Shown piece after piece: positions 43,790 to 53,676 of a stretch of 64,000 nt of DNA. The DNA lies in assembly GCF_003056355.1 (NCBI RefSeq), contig NZ_PYVW01000001.1, positions 124,001-188,000 of the forward strand, in the 5' to 3' direction. The stretch's first letter is position 1; every line of letters begins with the position of its first letter. The notes under the pieces were generated by a model. The model had not been told where the DNA came from, did no database searches, and saw only the letters and a list, made by a program, of their open reading frames with translations. Origin of the DNA: Devosia naphthalenivorans. Its GTDB lineage: Bacteria > Pseudomonadota > Alphaproteobacteria > Rhizobiales > Devosiaceae. A program made the position numbers and the translations under genes.

Positions 43790-45258
43790 CCATCGCCGCA
43801 GAACCCGCCACCCGCGACCACCTCACCAGGGGCCGGGCGTCGGCCGCGATCAAGGGAACGCTATGGTCGCTGGTCAGCAGCTTTGTGCCGGGAGCCCTGG
43901 GTTTCCTGGTGTTTTTGGCCAGCTCCCGCGTCCTGACGCCTGCCGAATTCGGCATCGTCGCCTTCGCCGTCAGCATCGCCAGCATCGGCGTTGCCGTCGC
44001 GCCCGCAGGCTTTCGCGAGGCCCTGATCCAGCGCGAAAAGATCACCTCCGTTCACCTCGATACGGTGTTCTGGCTCTGCACCGGTGCGGCGCTCGTCATC
44101 TATGCGGCGCTGTGCGGTTCGGGGCCGCTCCTCGCGCAGGCGTTCGGTCAGCCGCAACTGGCGCTGCTCATTCCGCTGGTCGCGGCCCGCGTCATCTTCG
44201 AGATGGCGGCGGCGGTGCCTAACGCGCTGATCGTGCGCACCATGTCCTTCAAGATGCTGGCGCTGCGCACCACGGTGGCGTCCGTTGTTACGGCCCTCGT
44301 GTGCCTAGGCCTGCTCTGGGCCGGTTTGGGCATCTGGGCGCTGGCTTTCTCGCAGCTAGCGGGCTCGATTGCGGCGTGCCTGGCCGCGCTGGTCGGGGCG
44401 CGGTGGTTGCCGGGACGGCAGTTCGACATGTCCGCACTGCGCGATCTTCGTGCCTTCGGCCTGTTCTCCAACGGCAGCCATTTCATCACTACGCTCAATG
44501 TCGACCAGTTGCTGATCGGCGCACTGATGGGCCCCAACTGGCTCGGCATCTACAGCTTCGCCCGCCGCATCTTCCAGATTCTCACCGATCTTATGTCCGG
44601 CGCCCTGAACCTGGTTTCCTATTCGTTGCTATCGTCCATGCAGCGCGAGCCAGCCAAGCTGCGCGAGGCCTACCTTTTGGGCACGTTTGCCTCGTCCGTG
44701 GTGGCCTTTCCGGTATTCTCCGGGCTGGCGCTGGTGGCGCCCGACCTCATTCCGTTCGCATTCGGCGAGGCTTGGCTTTCAGCCGTGCCGGTCGTGCAGG
44801 CCTTCTGCGTGTTGGGGCTGCTAACGGCCGTCGGCATATTGCAATCCTCGCTGATCCGCAGCCAGGGGCAGGCGGACCTATGGTTCTACTATATCTTGGG
44901 CAAGCAAGCCGTCACCGTGCTGTACATTTTCCTGTTCGCTGGCTGGGGTGTGGTGGCGCTGACGACGTCGCTGGTGATCCTTAACTGCCTGCTCTGGCTG
45001 CTGGCGGTTCGCATGGTGGTCAAGCTGCTGGACGTTTCTGTCTGGGCCTATCTCGCCACGTTCGCACTGCCCGTGGCCGCGACGCTTCTCATGTGGGGCT
45101 GCGGTTGGCTGGTGCAGCAGGAACTGGCCGAAGCTGAGACTGTGGTTCGGCTCGGCGCAACAATAGGCGCCGGAGCGGTGAGCTACGGCGCCTTGATCAT
45201 GCTGCTGGGGCGGGGCCGCATCGGCCCCCTGCTACGCTTCCTGCGCCGCCGGTCTTAA
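43786..45258 (+). CDS. exoT: Exopolysaccharide flippase (Wzx/ExoT-like)
   Basis: A 490-residue membrane protein with about 12-14 helices, of the polysaccharide transport (MATE/PST) superfamily. The N-terminus GTLWSLVSSFVPGALGFLVFLASSRVLTPAEFG is typical. It translocates the lipid-linked repeat unit to the periplasm for ExoQ. The ATG overlaps the previous stop. The gene ends within the convergent exoV-like gene (4-base overlap). Confidence 0.84.
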   Translation: MTIAAEPATRDHLTRGRASAAIKGTLWSLVSSFVPGALGFLVFLASSRVLTPAEFGIVAFAVSIASIGVAVAPAGFREALIQREKITSVHLDTVFWLCTGAALVIYAALCGSGPLLAQAFGQPQLALLIPLVAARVIFEMAAAVPNALIVRTMSFKMLALRTTVASVVTALVCLGLLWAGLGIWALAFSQLAGSIAACLAALVGARWLPGRQFDMSALRDLRAFGLFSNGSHFITTLNVDQLLIGALMGPNWLGIYSFARRIFQILTDLMSGALNLVSYSLLSSMQREPAKLREAYLLGTFASSVVAFPVFSGLALVAPDLIPFAFGEAWLSAVPVVQAFCVLGLLTAVGILQSSLIRSQGQADLWFYYILGKQAVTVLYIFLFAGWGVVALTTSLVILNCLLWLLAVRMVVKLLDVSVWAYLATFALPVAATLLMWGCGWLVQQELAEAETVVRLGATIGAGAVSYGALIMLLGRGRIGPLLRFLRRRS

Positions 45259-46148
45259 GCGGCAGCCACGCGACTGCGGACAAACTCATCCACCGCCGAT
45301 TGGGCACGCTCGGTCACCTGCTGGATCATCCCGTCGCTGCTCAACTGCGGCTCGATGCGGGCCATTGAATCCAGATGCCGGGCTGCGATGTCGGTCAGTA
45401 TCCGGTTGGGAATACCCGCCAATGGCGAAGCGCTCACACGCCCGACTTTGCCCAGAGCTCCGCCGCGGCCGGTCTTGCCGATATAATATTCAAGCACGCT
45501 GCTGGGCTTGAGCGTATTGAGGCGCACGTCGATGTCCAGCGCACCCGCCCAGTCGAGCCATTTCTTGTGGTGGCCGCCATAGATCGGACGCGCCCCGACC
45601 CACGGCGTGCGCAGGGCATCGGCGACGATGGCGCCGTGCATGGCTTCGGTGACGAGCAGTCGTGCCCCGCGGATCTGGCTCAACACCTTCTCGACCGGCT
45701 CGGTGGCGTCGATCAGGGTGATCCCCGCCTGCCGGCAAGCCTCGGCCCAATTGCCGCGCTCAAGGCTTTCATAATGCGGCATGAAGGCGACGCCGACGTT
45801 CTTTGCCGGAGCCGGAAGTTCCATGGCGCGCAAGAGAATGGCGCTATCACAGATGGACAGGTTGGGGTCGATCTTCAACGTCTTGGCGGTATTGGGGCCA
45901 CGAACGAAGCGGATGTCCCAGCTTCCGTCATGCACATCGGGCAGGCCCATATAGCCCGCATAACCCGAACCCATGACGAATTTGCGCGATTTGGCCGGCA
46001 GATGGTTGCCGATGATCGAGCCGATGCCGACGAAAAGCTCGTCCTCGTCTTCGTCGAGAAAACCCTGCGGCAGCAGCGCCGGCCAGACGTGCAGATTCAG
46101 CTCATCGCCAAAGTTCGGCACCTTGCCGCGAAAGAAAACCAGCTTCAT
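45255..46148 (-). CDS. exoV: Polysaccharide pyruvyltransferase (ExoV-like)
   Basis: A 297-residue protein of the polysaccharide pyruvyl transferase family. Features: FRGKVPNFGDELN at the N-terminus, VGIGSIIG, RGPNTAKTL and the conserved TEAMHGAIVADALR. ExoV adds the pyruvyl ketal to the terminal glucose of succinoglycan. It uses the ATG at 46148 (AAGGACAA upstream). It forms a minus-strand group with the ExoK- and ExoF-like genes. Confidence 0.82.
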   Translation of the reverse strand: MKLVFFRGKVPNFGDELNLHVWPALLPQGFLDEDEDELFVGIGSIIGNHLPAKSRKFVMGSGYAGYMGLPDVHDGSWDIRFVRGPNTAKTLKIDPNLSICDSAILLRAMELPAPAKNVGVAFMPHYESLERGNWAEACRQAGITLIDATEPVEKVLSQIRGARLLVTEAMHGAIVADALRTPWVGARPIYGGHHKKWLDWAGALDIDVRLNTLKPSSVLEYYIGKTGRGGALGKVGRVSASPLAGIPNRILTDIAARHLDSMARIEPQLSSDGMIQQVTERAQSAVDEFVRSRVAAA

Positions 46149-46165
46149 CAATTGTCCTTGTCGTC

Positions 46166-46933
46166 TTAGCAGAGAATGGAGTCGTCAAACGCGCAGCTTT
46201 CGCCAAGGGGAGTGAAGGCCACCCAATCGACCTCCATGGCAATGGGCGCAGAGACGGGTGCGAATGCGCCCATCCAGTCGGTCAGCGTGTCGGAGCCCCA
46301 CAGGCTGAAGAAGATGCGCTGGGGATTGCTCGGAATGGCTTTTGGATCGTCCATTGTGCGGACGAGTTCGCCGTCGATGTAGAAGCGCAGGCGGTCCGGC
46401 TCCCAGGTGAAGGCATAGGTGATGAAGTCGCTATCCGAAGACCGGGGCAGGGTGTGAGACTGGCCGCTGCCGGTCTCGCCGTCGCCGCTCTTGCCGTTGA
46501 CGAAGGTGGTGGTGTCCACCTGGCCGGTATTGCGCAGCAGCACTTCGAAATCGATCTCGTCATGCGGCTTGCTCTGCTGCGGGCCGATATAGGTAAAGAA
46601 CGCAGCGTTGAGCCCTGAACCAGCGGGCGTCTTGAGGCGCGCTTCGAATGTGCCGTAGCCATAGGCCGTGCGCGTCTGGATTTCACCGCAGCGAAATTGC
46701 CGATCGCCCTTTGGCTCCGGGGCAAAGCCGACCTGCAGCATGCCATCTGAGGCTTTGGCCTGATCGGCGGACCATATGCAGTTCTGGTGTGCACCATTGC
46801 TCCAGCCATCCGAAACATACCAGCGGGACTGGTCGAGCTGGTCGAAATCATCATGGAACGCCGCGCCCTGGGCCAAGGCAGGCTGCGCCAGCGTCAAGGC
46901 ACCGGCGGCAATGAGAAGGGCTTTGGTGATCAT
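46166..46933 (-). CDS. exoK: Secreted GH16 beta-glycanase (ExoK-like)
   Basis: A 255-residue secreted protein. A Sec signal (ALLIAAGALTLAQPALA) precedes a GH16 jelly-roll domain with the catalytic DEIDFE motif (about residues 125-130: Glu126, Asp128, Glu130). ExoK cleaves nascent succinoglycan and sets polymer size. Cysteines near residues 52 and 82 and a C-terminal pair (SCAFDDSILC) may form disulfides. Its ATG overlaps the exoF-like stop by 4 bases, so it is translated with exoF. Confidence 0.85.
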   Translation of the reverse strand: MITKALLIAAGALTLAQPALAQGAAFHDDFDQLDQSRWYVSDGWSNGAHQNCIWSADQAKASDGMLQVGFAPEPKGDRQFRCGEIQTRTAYGYGTFEARLKTPAGSGLNAAFFTYIGPQQSKPHDEIDFEVLLRNTGQVDTTTFVNGKSGDGETGSGQSHTLPRSSDSDFITYAFTWEPDRLRFYIDGELVRTMDDPKAIPSNPQRIFFSLWGSDTLTDWMGAFAPVSAPIAMEVDWVAFTPLGESCAFDDSILC

Positions 46934-48156
46934 TGTGTCAACTCCAGTCGGGCGACCACGACGTCGCCTGCGACGAGCGGGGTGGTTGGGTCTGCGGGCA
47001 CTTCCTGGTCATCACGAACGATGACGTAGGTGTAGGTGGGGGCAGTTTCGCCGGGCAACGTGACACCGGTATAAAGCGCCGCCTCCTGCACCAGTCCCTG
47101 CTGTGTTGCGATCTTGAGCTGCAGCGCGGCAATCTGTCCGTCCACGGTCTGCCGCTCGAGCGAAAGGTCGGAAATCCGCTGATCAGTCAATTGCGCCTGC
47201 TCGCGCTCGGCAGCGGCAATATCCTGCTGCGCCTGCAGCGTTGTGGTCTGGGTATCCAGCAGCCGAGATTCCAGATCGGAAACATTGGTCTGGAGGGACG
47301 CAACCCGAGAGGCCAGAGCGAGCCCATCATCGGAAAGCGTCGCGATCTTGTCCAACTGCGCGCGCGCCATTTCCAGCTGCTCTTGCGTGCCCTGTTCCTT
47401 CTGGCGAAAGGCATCGATCTGGCTGTTGAGCAGCGAGACCTGGTCAGTCAGCGAGGTCGATTGCGCCTCGGCCTGCCGCCGATGCGCCGAGAGGATTGCC
47501 GTTTCCGCAGCGAGAAGCGCTTCGAGATCATCCGCCTCCGCAAGCTCTGCCGGAACCGCAATCTGCTGCTCGCCCGCCAGTTCGGCGTCGAGACGCGCAC
47601 GGCGGATCGTCAGCCGGCGATACTCTTCCTGCAGAACGTCCAGGGCGCCGGAAGTGGTCAGCATCTCCCGTTCAGGGCGCGCCAGGACCTCGGCGCCGCG
47701 GCGTTCGCCACCAGCCAAAGCTAGTGCCTTGGCGACGGTCAGATTAGGCGCAAACGGGTATTCACCGGGACTGCCGACATCGCCAGACACATAAATGGGC
47801 CCGTATGCGGCCACTTCTACCGTGACTGTCGGAGCGGTGCTGAGCCCCAACGTCTGCTTCAGGGCGTCGCCGAGCGTAGCGGCTAGTTCAGCAGTTGTCC
47901 TGCCGGCGCCTTCGGTAGCGCCAACTGCGGGAAAGTTCACATTGCCATCGGGCCCGACGACATATTCGCCACCCAGGGCCGCCCATTCCTCGAAGGTGGA
48001 ATCGGCGGCTTTCCATTGCACCACCTTGATGTTCACCTTGTCCGACACGCCCAGCATGTACGGCGTGGCGGCGTAGGCGGAGCCAAACGCGGCCAGCCCG
48101 AGGGCAAGGCCGGCGGCGCGCATGGCATGTCGAAGGTGGCCGGGGGGTGAAATCAT
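46930..48156 (-). CDS. exoF: Outer-membrane polysaccharide export protein (OPX; ExoF-like)
   Basis: A 408-residue secreted protein. A signal peptide (cleavage near AYA at residue 29) is followed by a Poly_export domain (LGVSDKVNIKVVQW), an SLBB-like segment (GPIYVSGDVGSPGEYPF) and a long coiled coil (about residues 170-350) ending in a beta-rich tail. This matches ExoF of rhizobial EPS systems, which links ExoP in the inner membrane to export. It is the first gene of the minus-strand exoF-exoK-exoV group. Confidence 0.85.
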   Translation of the reverse strand: MISPPGHLRHAMRAAGLALGLAAFGSAYAATPYMLGVSDKVNIKVVQWKAADSTFEEWAALGGEYVVGPDGNVNFPAVGATEGAGRTTAELAATLGDALKQTLGLSTAPTVTVEVAAYGPIYVSGDVGSPGEYPFAPNLTVAKALALAGGERRGAEVLARPEREMLTTSGALDVLQEEYRRLTIRRARLDAELAGEQQIAVPAELAEADDLEALLAAETAILSAHRRQAEAQSTSLTDQVSLLNSQIDAFRQKEQGTQEQLEMARAQLDKIATLSDDGLALASRVASLQTNVSDLESRLLDTQTTTLQAQQDIAAAEREQAQLTDQRISDLSLERQTVDGQIAALQLKIATQQGLVQEAALYTGVTLPGETAPTYTYVIVRDDQEVPADPTTPLVAGDVVVARLELTQ

Positions 48157-48267
48157 GTCCCATCCTTGCTGCTGATAGTCGTAGCAAGGATTGTCGGGAC
48201 CGATCGTGCCCGCAATGGGGCACCGGTAGGGCGCTATCTGGCCTTTGGGGTAGTTTTTCCCGGTAAA

Positions 48268-48981
48268 CTACTGAGCAGGCTTGCTTTTGGGAACTAGTTC
48301 AACGCCTGCCGCCTCACTCACAACAGGTATGCGCGGGGCGGCCAACTGGATCTCCACGCGCGGCGGTTTGCGCCCGGATCGCCTGGTGATCTGCACGCCC
48401 GAAGGGGCAAAACCCAAGGATGTCAGACGCCGTCGCTGTTGTTGCGACAGAGCATTCCACACCAGCCTGCGTTGCTCATCGGCAAGTTCACCGAACTCCT
48501 GCTGATGTGCCTTGCTCCGCGTCTGGACCTCGAAGACCGAGGCGATGGTTTCATGGCCAATCTGCGCCAGGGCTGCAAACAGCCGCGCCGCATGTTGAGG
48601 GGAAAGCTGTACGTTGCGGTCGAAATAGACAGCGACTTCTTCCAACTCCGGGGTCGGGAGTTCTGCCTGCACGCTCCGGATAATGTCATGGCAAGTCTGC
48701 TGCTTGAGGCGCGCCGTCAGACCATGCGCGTAGCCTCGGGCGGCCTTTGGCCCCAGCGGTTCGCCATCGAGGTCCGCGGCGATGTTATAGCGGCTGACGC
48801 AGGATTCGCAGATCCAGGCGGTGCGTGTGTCGTGGCTAACTTCGTAGGTCAGCCGTTGGGCTGTCCGTCCGCAGAATTCGCAGGTGCTGGATGACGTTAT
48901 GTCGTCCCTGATCTGCCAAGTGTAACGCCACTCATTTGGATTGCCCACGTGCTCAAGTAACGTGTATCGGTTTTGAACCAA
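48268..48981 (-). CDS. Zinc-ribbon protein, function unknown
   Basis: A 237-residue protein with one CxxC pair at residues 34-37 (CEFCGRT) and a second at 58-61 (CESC), which would form a zinc ribbon. The rest is polar with many Gln and Arg. The start is uncertain: no ATG occurs in the frame, so translation begins at a TTG (48981) or a downstream GTG (near HVGNPNEW). Neighbours are exoF and treY on the same strand, but no functional link is evident. Confidence 0.6.
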   Translation of the reverse strand: MVQNRYTLLEHVGNPNEWRYTWQIRDDITSSSTCEFCGRTAQRLTYEVSHDTRTAWICESCVSRYNIAADLDGEPLGPKAARGYAHGLTARLKQQTCHDIIRSVQAELPTPELEEVAVYFDRNVQLSPQHAARLFAALAQIGHETIASVFEVQTRSKAHQQEFGELADEQRRLVWNALSQQQRRRLTSLGFAPSGVQITRRSGRKPPRVEIQLAAPRIPVVSEAAGVELVPKSKPAQ

Positions 48982-49155
48982 AGGATACTCTCAGTCAGTT
49001 GGCTGGGCGGCCATCCCGCGTCGAACCGCGCCACGCAATTGTACGTAATCGATATGTAAGCCAAATCCGGCCGCAGCATGGCGGGGTAGGGCGCGGAATC
49101 GAGGCAGATGCTCCAATGCCGTCAGCACCTTGCCGGCCATGCGTCCGCATCCTCC

Positions 49156-51600
49156 CTATTGCCATAGCACCAGCACGCTCTGCCGCTCCCCTAACGAATA
49201 GGCTGAACCAGTGATCACGTCGGTCCACTGCTGAACTGCCAAATTCTGGGGCAGGCTAAGTCCAGCATCGTGCCCCGGCGACAGGTCGGCCATCACTAGC
49301 AGCCGGGCGTTTCCAGCTTCGCGCAGGAAGGCCAGGGTGGTTTCCCCCATGTCGATCGGTTGATAGCTCGTGTGGGTGAAAAGTTCAGGGTGCGATTGGC
49401 GGAAGCGCAGCAGCTTTTGCGTCAGCACCAGCTTCTGGTCCACCGGACCGTTCGGGCCTGCAAGGCGTCGCCTAAGAGCGGAAAAATCGACCGGCCGGCG
49501 GTTGTCGGGATCGACAAAGCTCTGTTCCCAATCTTCGGCGCCGCGGTAGATGTCCGGAACGCCCGGACTTGTCAGCTTCAGCGCCACCTGGATCAAGGCT
49601 TTGCGCTGGCCAATCTGCACCAGTGGGGTGCGCAGTTCATGGAAGCAGGCCATGAAGTCCGCATTGCCCAGCGCATTGTCGATAAACGAGGCGACCATCG
49701 CTTCGTATTCGGTGTTGTTGACTCCCCAGTCGCTGCGCTCCCGCGCCTCGCGGAGGGATTTTTCCATGGCGCCTTTCAGCCGTTCGGCCAGTGGGGCGGT
49801 ATCGCCGGCGATTGGCCAGCCGCCATGCAGCAATTGAAAGAACAGATAAAGGTCATTGGGGTGGATGTAGTCGGACCCAAGCATGTCGCGCCACTGCTTG
49901 ACCGCGCTGTCCCAAACGTCCGGACGGTCTGCGATGGCGCCGATCATGGCGCGGGTGTCTTCGCCGCGCTTGGTGTCGTGCGTGGAAGTGCCGAGCAGGC
50001 AAAGCGGGTGACCGGCAAGACGGCGCTGATTGCCGTCGTGGAACGCCGCTATGTCGAGCGAGAACCGATCCGGATGGGCGCCCACCTCGTTGAGCGACAC
50101 CAGCCGGTTGTAGCGATACAGCGCGGTGTCCTCGAGCCCCTTGGCCATGACCGGGCCGGTATATTGCTGGAACTTCCCAACTGCCGCAGCCACAAGCTTG
50201 GGGTCGTATTCGGTTCCAAGCGTACCCAGCAGCAGGTGTTCGATGAAGTTGAACAGGGCAGGCAGGTAATGCGGCTTATATTGCCGCGCCCGGCCAAGTG
50301 CGAGGCTGATCTCGCGCCGGTCCCGGTCATTGATGCCCTGATCGTCGATATAGGTGCGATAGACGCCCAGATGCGCGATGGTTTCACGCATCGCCTTACG
50401 CAGTCCGTGCTCGCTCAGATCCCTCGTCGCGGGTGCCGACCAGGCGAGATCGGCAAGACAGCGCGCAAGACCAGCCAGTTCTGCGGCGAGTTCATGTTCC
50501 ATCACGCGCAGCTTGCAATGGTAGGCTTCCTCGTGCGGGTCCGGGACGGCTCCGACAAAGTCCTGATATGTTTTGGTTACCTGTTCTTCTCCGGCGGCGC
50601 TGGTCAGTACCCGGGTCAACTGTGCTCCGAACTCATAGCCCGTGGTGCCGTCGACAGGCCAATCGGCGCGAAGCTGCTCGTGCGGAGCCAGTATTTTCTC
50701 AATCGCAAGATAGATCGTTCGCGGCGACTTTTCCTTCAGCGTCTTGAGATATCCCGTGGGGTCCAGCAGGCCATCCACATGGTCGATGCGCAGGCCATCC
50801 ACCAGACCTTCATCGATCAACGAGAATATCACCTGATGGGCGTGGTCGAACACCTCCGGGCGGTCAATGCGAATACCGGCCAGTTCACTGTTGATGAAAA
50901 AGCGCCGGTAATTGATCTCGTCATGGGCCGTTGAAAAGTGGATCGGCCGCCAATGCTGGTCGCCGATGAGGCTGTCCAGCGCCGCCCAACTGGTGGGTTC
51001 GCCCTTGTTGCCGTTGAGGGCCGCGGTGGCGGCTGTAAGTGACCCGTAACGGTTCAGTATCGCGTTCTGATCCTGGGTGCGGATGGGGAGTTTCTCGGTG
51101 CCATAGGCCCACACTGCCAAACCATCGTCATCAACCTTGAGCTGCAGATCGCCATTGGCCAGTGCGTCGGCATAGCTCGTGCCCAGAAACGGCACCATCA
51201 GCTTGCCGGCGAGGTCAGGCCGGCGCGGGTTCCAGTCGATGTCGAACCAATCTGCATACTGGCTCTCTGGACCGTGCTTGAGCACATCCAACCAAAGCCA
51301 GTTCTGCGATCCCCCAACGCCCATGTGATTGGGCACGAAGTCGAGGATGATGCCCATCCCCGCGTCAGCCAGCGTTTTCGCCAGCGCCCGAAAATCCTCG
51401 ATGGTGCCGAGTTCAGGATTGATGAGCCTGTGATTGACAGTGTCGTATCCATGCGTGCTGCCCGGTTGCGCCTTGAGGATCGGGGAGAGATAGGCGTGGC
51501 TGATGCCGAGATCTGCAAGATAGGGCACCAGGGTTCGCGCGTGGCCGAATGTGAAATCCTTGTTCAGTTGCAGACGATAGGTGGCGAGCGGGATCGTCAT
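49156..51600 (-). CDS. treY: Maltooligosyl trehalose synthase
   Basis: An 814-residue GH13 family protein. TreY converts the reducing-end glucose of a maltodextrin to an alpha-1,1 link. Visible motifs: ATYRLQLNKDFTF at the N-terminus, DFVPNHMGVGG, GLRIDHVDGLLDP (nucleophile Asp) and STHDTKRGEDTR (the His-Asp pair). The start is the ATG at 51600; the upstream open frame to 51771 overlaps the treZ promoter and lacks family features. It is divergent from treZ, 158 bases away. Confidence 0.93.
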   Translation of the reverse strand: MTIPLATYRLQLNKDFTFGHARTLVPYLADLGISHAYLSPILKAQPGSTHGYDTVNHRLINPELGTIEDFRALAKTLADAGMGIILDFVPNHMGVGGSQNWLWLDVLKHGPESQYADWFDIDWNPRRPDLAGKLMVPFLGTSYADALANGDLQLKVDDDGLAVWAYGTEKLPIRTQDQNAILNRYGSLTAATAALNGNKGEPTSWAALDSLIGDQHWRPIHFSTAHDEINYRRFFINSELAGIRIDRPEVFDHAHQVIFSLIDEGLVDGLRIDHVDGLLDPTGYLKTLKEKSPRTIYLAIEKILAPHEQLRADWPVDGTTGYEFGAQLTRVLTSAAGEEQVTKTYQDFVGAVPDPHEEAYHCKLRVMEHELAAELAGLARCLADLAWSAPATRDLSEHGLRKAMRETIAHLGVYRTYIDDQGINDRDRREISLALGRARQYKPHYLPALFNFIEHLLLGTLGTEYDPKLVAAAVGKFQQYTGPVMAKGLEDTALYRYNRLVSLNEVGAHPDRFSLDIAAFHDGNQRRLAGHPLCLLGTSTHDTKRGEDTRAMIGAIADRPDVWDSAVKQWRDMLGSDYIHPNDLYLFFQLLHGGWPIAGDTAPLAERLKGAMEKSLREARERSDWGVNNTEYEAMVASFIDNALGNADFMACFHELRTPLVQIGQRKALIQVALKLTSPGVPDIYRGAEDWEQSFVDPDNRRPVDFSALRRRLAGPNGPVDQKLVLTQKLLRFRQSHPELFTHTSYQPIDMGETTLAFLREAGNARLLVMADLSPGHDAGLSLPQNLAVQQWTDVITGSAYSLGERQSVLVLWQ

Positions 51601-51758
51601 GTTATCGAGGGCCTCCAAACAGTAAGCCGCAACGGCAGACGAACGTAAGGGTTGCGCATGATAGGCATGCGTCAGGGTCGGAACTGCCCGGAGCATGGTT
51701 GCGTTGCCGAACTGCTGGTCGATCAACTTACCTTTCTGCGCCAGCCACTCGGGGGAAC

Positions 51759-53603
51759 ATGAAGTCAGCAAAACCCGTCTCGGTCGTCCGCAATCATGCC
51801 ATGCGTTTTGGCGCAGAAGTATTTGATGGCGGGACGCGCTTCAAACTGTGGGCACCGCTGCACGAGCAAATTTCGCTCAAGCTCAAAGGCAAACGCAAAA
51901 ATCTGGCCATGGAAGCCATTGGCGATGGTTGGCACCGGCTGGAAGCAGAAGGTGTTACTGCGGGGACGCTCTACAAATATGTGCTGCCCGACGCCACAGA
52001 GATCCCCGATCCCGCGTCCCGCTATCAACCCGAAGATGTCAACGGCTTTAGCCAGGTCGTGGACGGCCGCGCCTTCCGCTGGACCGATGTCGAATGGGTA
52101 GGCCGCCCATGGGAAGAAACAATCATCTACGAGCTGCATGTCGGCACGTTCAGCGAGGCGGGCACGTTTCGGGGCGTCATCGGCAAGCTGGACCACCTCG
52201 TCAGGCTCGGAATTACCGCCATCCAACTGATGCCGATTGCCGATTTCTACGGCAGCTTCAACTGGGGCTATGATGGCGTGGCCTGGTATGCTCCAGAATC
52301 CAGCTACGGCACACCCGATGACCTGAAATCCCTCATCGACGCCGCCCATGGGCGGGGGCTGATGGTCTTCCTGGATGTGGTCTACAATCACCTTGGCGCG
52401 CACGGAAATTACCTGCCGGCCATCGCGCCCATCTTCAACAAGAACCACACCAGTCCCTGGGGCGACGCCATAAATTATGACGGGGCGGGCGCCTCGGTCG
52501 TCCGCGAGTTCGTCATCGAGAATGCGCTGTACTGGGTCAACGAGTTTAATTTTGACGGTCTGCGCTTCGACGCCGTTCACGCCATCCAAGATGACAGCAC
52601 CACCCATATTCTGGAAATCCTCGCCGCACGGATTCGTTCGGCGCGCCCGGCGCACTACACGCATCTGATCCTCGAGAACGCCGAGAACCAGGAGAGTTGG
52701 CTCAAGCGCAACAGCAGCCTCATTCCGGTCCACTACACGGCGCAATGGAACGATGACGTGCATCACCTGCTCCATTCGGCTGCCACCGGCGAGAACACCG
52801 GCTATTACGCGGATTTCGATCATCTCGAAGAGCGCAGCGACAAGCTGGGGCGGGCCCTAGCCGAAGGTTTTGCCTACCAGGGCGAGATGAAGCCGCACGA
52901 GGGCATGCACCGGGGGGAGCCTAGTGTCGGCCTGCCGGGCACGAGCTTTGTGGTCTACATGCAGGATCACGACCAGGTGGGCAATCGCATCAAGGGCGAT
53001 CGCATCACCGAAATCGCCAACGCCGACGCGGTGCGTGCGCTTGCCTCGGTTTACCTGCTGTCTCCTCAGATCCCGATGGTGTTCATGGGCGAAGAGTGGG
53101 CTACCAAGCGGCACTTCCCCTATTTCGCCGATGTGCCGCCGGATATGCGCGATGTCGTTCTCAAGGGACGTCAGGAAGAGCTCAAGGGCACGCCCGAGCA
53201 TGATGATCCGGCCAAGCCCGCGGTGGAAGAAACCGTCGATCCGACGCTCAGGTCGACCTTTGAATCCGCGCGCCTCGATTGGTCAGCGCTTGGCTTGCGT
53301 GAGCATGCCGAATGGCTGCAGTTCTATCGCAACCTCATCGACGTGCGGCGCATGGAAATCATCCCGCGCCTCGCCGGCCTCGAAGGTTTCTCCTCAGGTT
53401 ACGAGGTGATTGGCCCAAAGGCAGTCGCCGTATCCTGGTCGTTGGCCGGAGGAGCGACGCTCCGCCTCTACGCCAATCTAGCAAGTGATACCCAGCACGA
53501 TGTCCCCCAGATTCGAGGGCGGCGTATCTGGCTGCATGGCTATTCGGAAGAAGCCAGCCTTGGGCCCTGGACAGTTCTTTGGACAGTGGAACTAGCCTCC
53601 TGA
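51759..53603 (+). CDS. treZ: Malto-oligosyltrehalose trehalohydrolase
   Basis: A 614-residue GH13 enzyme that releases trehalose from the TreY product. An N-terminal carbohydrate-binding region (RFKLWAPLHEQISLKLKGK) precedes the barrel, with LDVVYNHLG, GLRFDAVHAI (nucleophile), HLILENAENQE (acid) and QDHDQVGNR. I placed the start at 51759, just after GGGGGAA; an earlier frame to 51699 has no such site. No isoamylase (TreX) gene is nearby, so debranching must come from elsewhere. Confidence 0.92.
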   Translation: MKSAKPVSVVRNHAMRFGAEVFDGGTRFKLWAPLHEQISLKLKGKRKNLAMEAIGDGWHRLEAEGVTAGTLYKYVLPDATEIPDPASRYQPEDVNGFSQVVDGRAFRWTDVEWVGRPWEETIIYELHVGTFSEAGTFRGVIGKLDHLVRLGITAIQLMPIADFYGSFNWGYDGVAWYAPESSYGTPDDLKSLIDAAHGRGLMVFLDVVYNHLGAHGNYLPAIAPIFNKNHTSPWGDAINYDGAGASVVREFVIENALYWVNEFNFDGLRFDAVHAIQDDSTTHILEILAARIRSARPAHYTHLILENAENQESWLKRNSSLIPVHYTAQWNDDVHHLLHSAATGENTGYYADFDHLEERSDKLGRALAEGFAYQGEMKPHEGMHRGEPSVGLPGTSFVVYMQDHDQVGNRIKGDRITEIANADAVRALASVYLLSPQIPMVFMGEEWATKRHFPYFADVPPDMRDVVLKGRQEELKGTPEHDDPAKPAVEETVDPTLRSTFESARLDWSALGLREHAEWLQFYRNLIDVRRMEIIPRLAGLEGFSSGYEVIGPKAVAVSWSLAGGATLRLYANLASDTQHDVPQIRGRRIWLHGYSEEASLGPWTVLWTVELAS

Positions 53604-53676
53604 CCTGCTACCAGTAAGCTGCTGAAACGCGGACGTCCTCCGAATCCAGTGCCCTTGATGCGATGGTGAGTAAATC

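Noticed and set aside
49360..50934. Plus-strand 524-codon frame inside treY
   Set aside because: Antisense to a well-supported GH13 enzyme; no domain seen.
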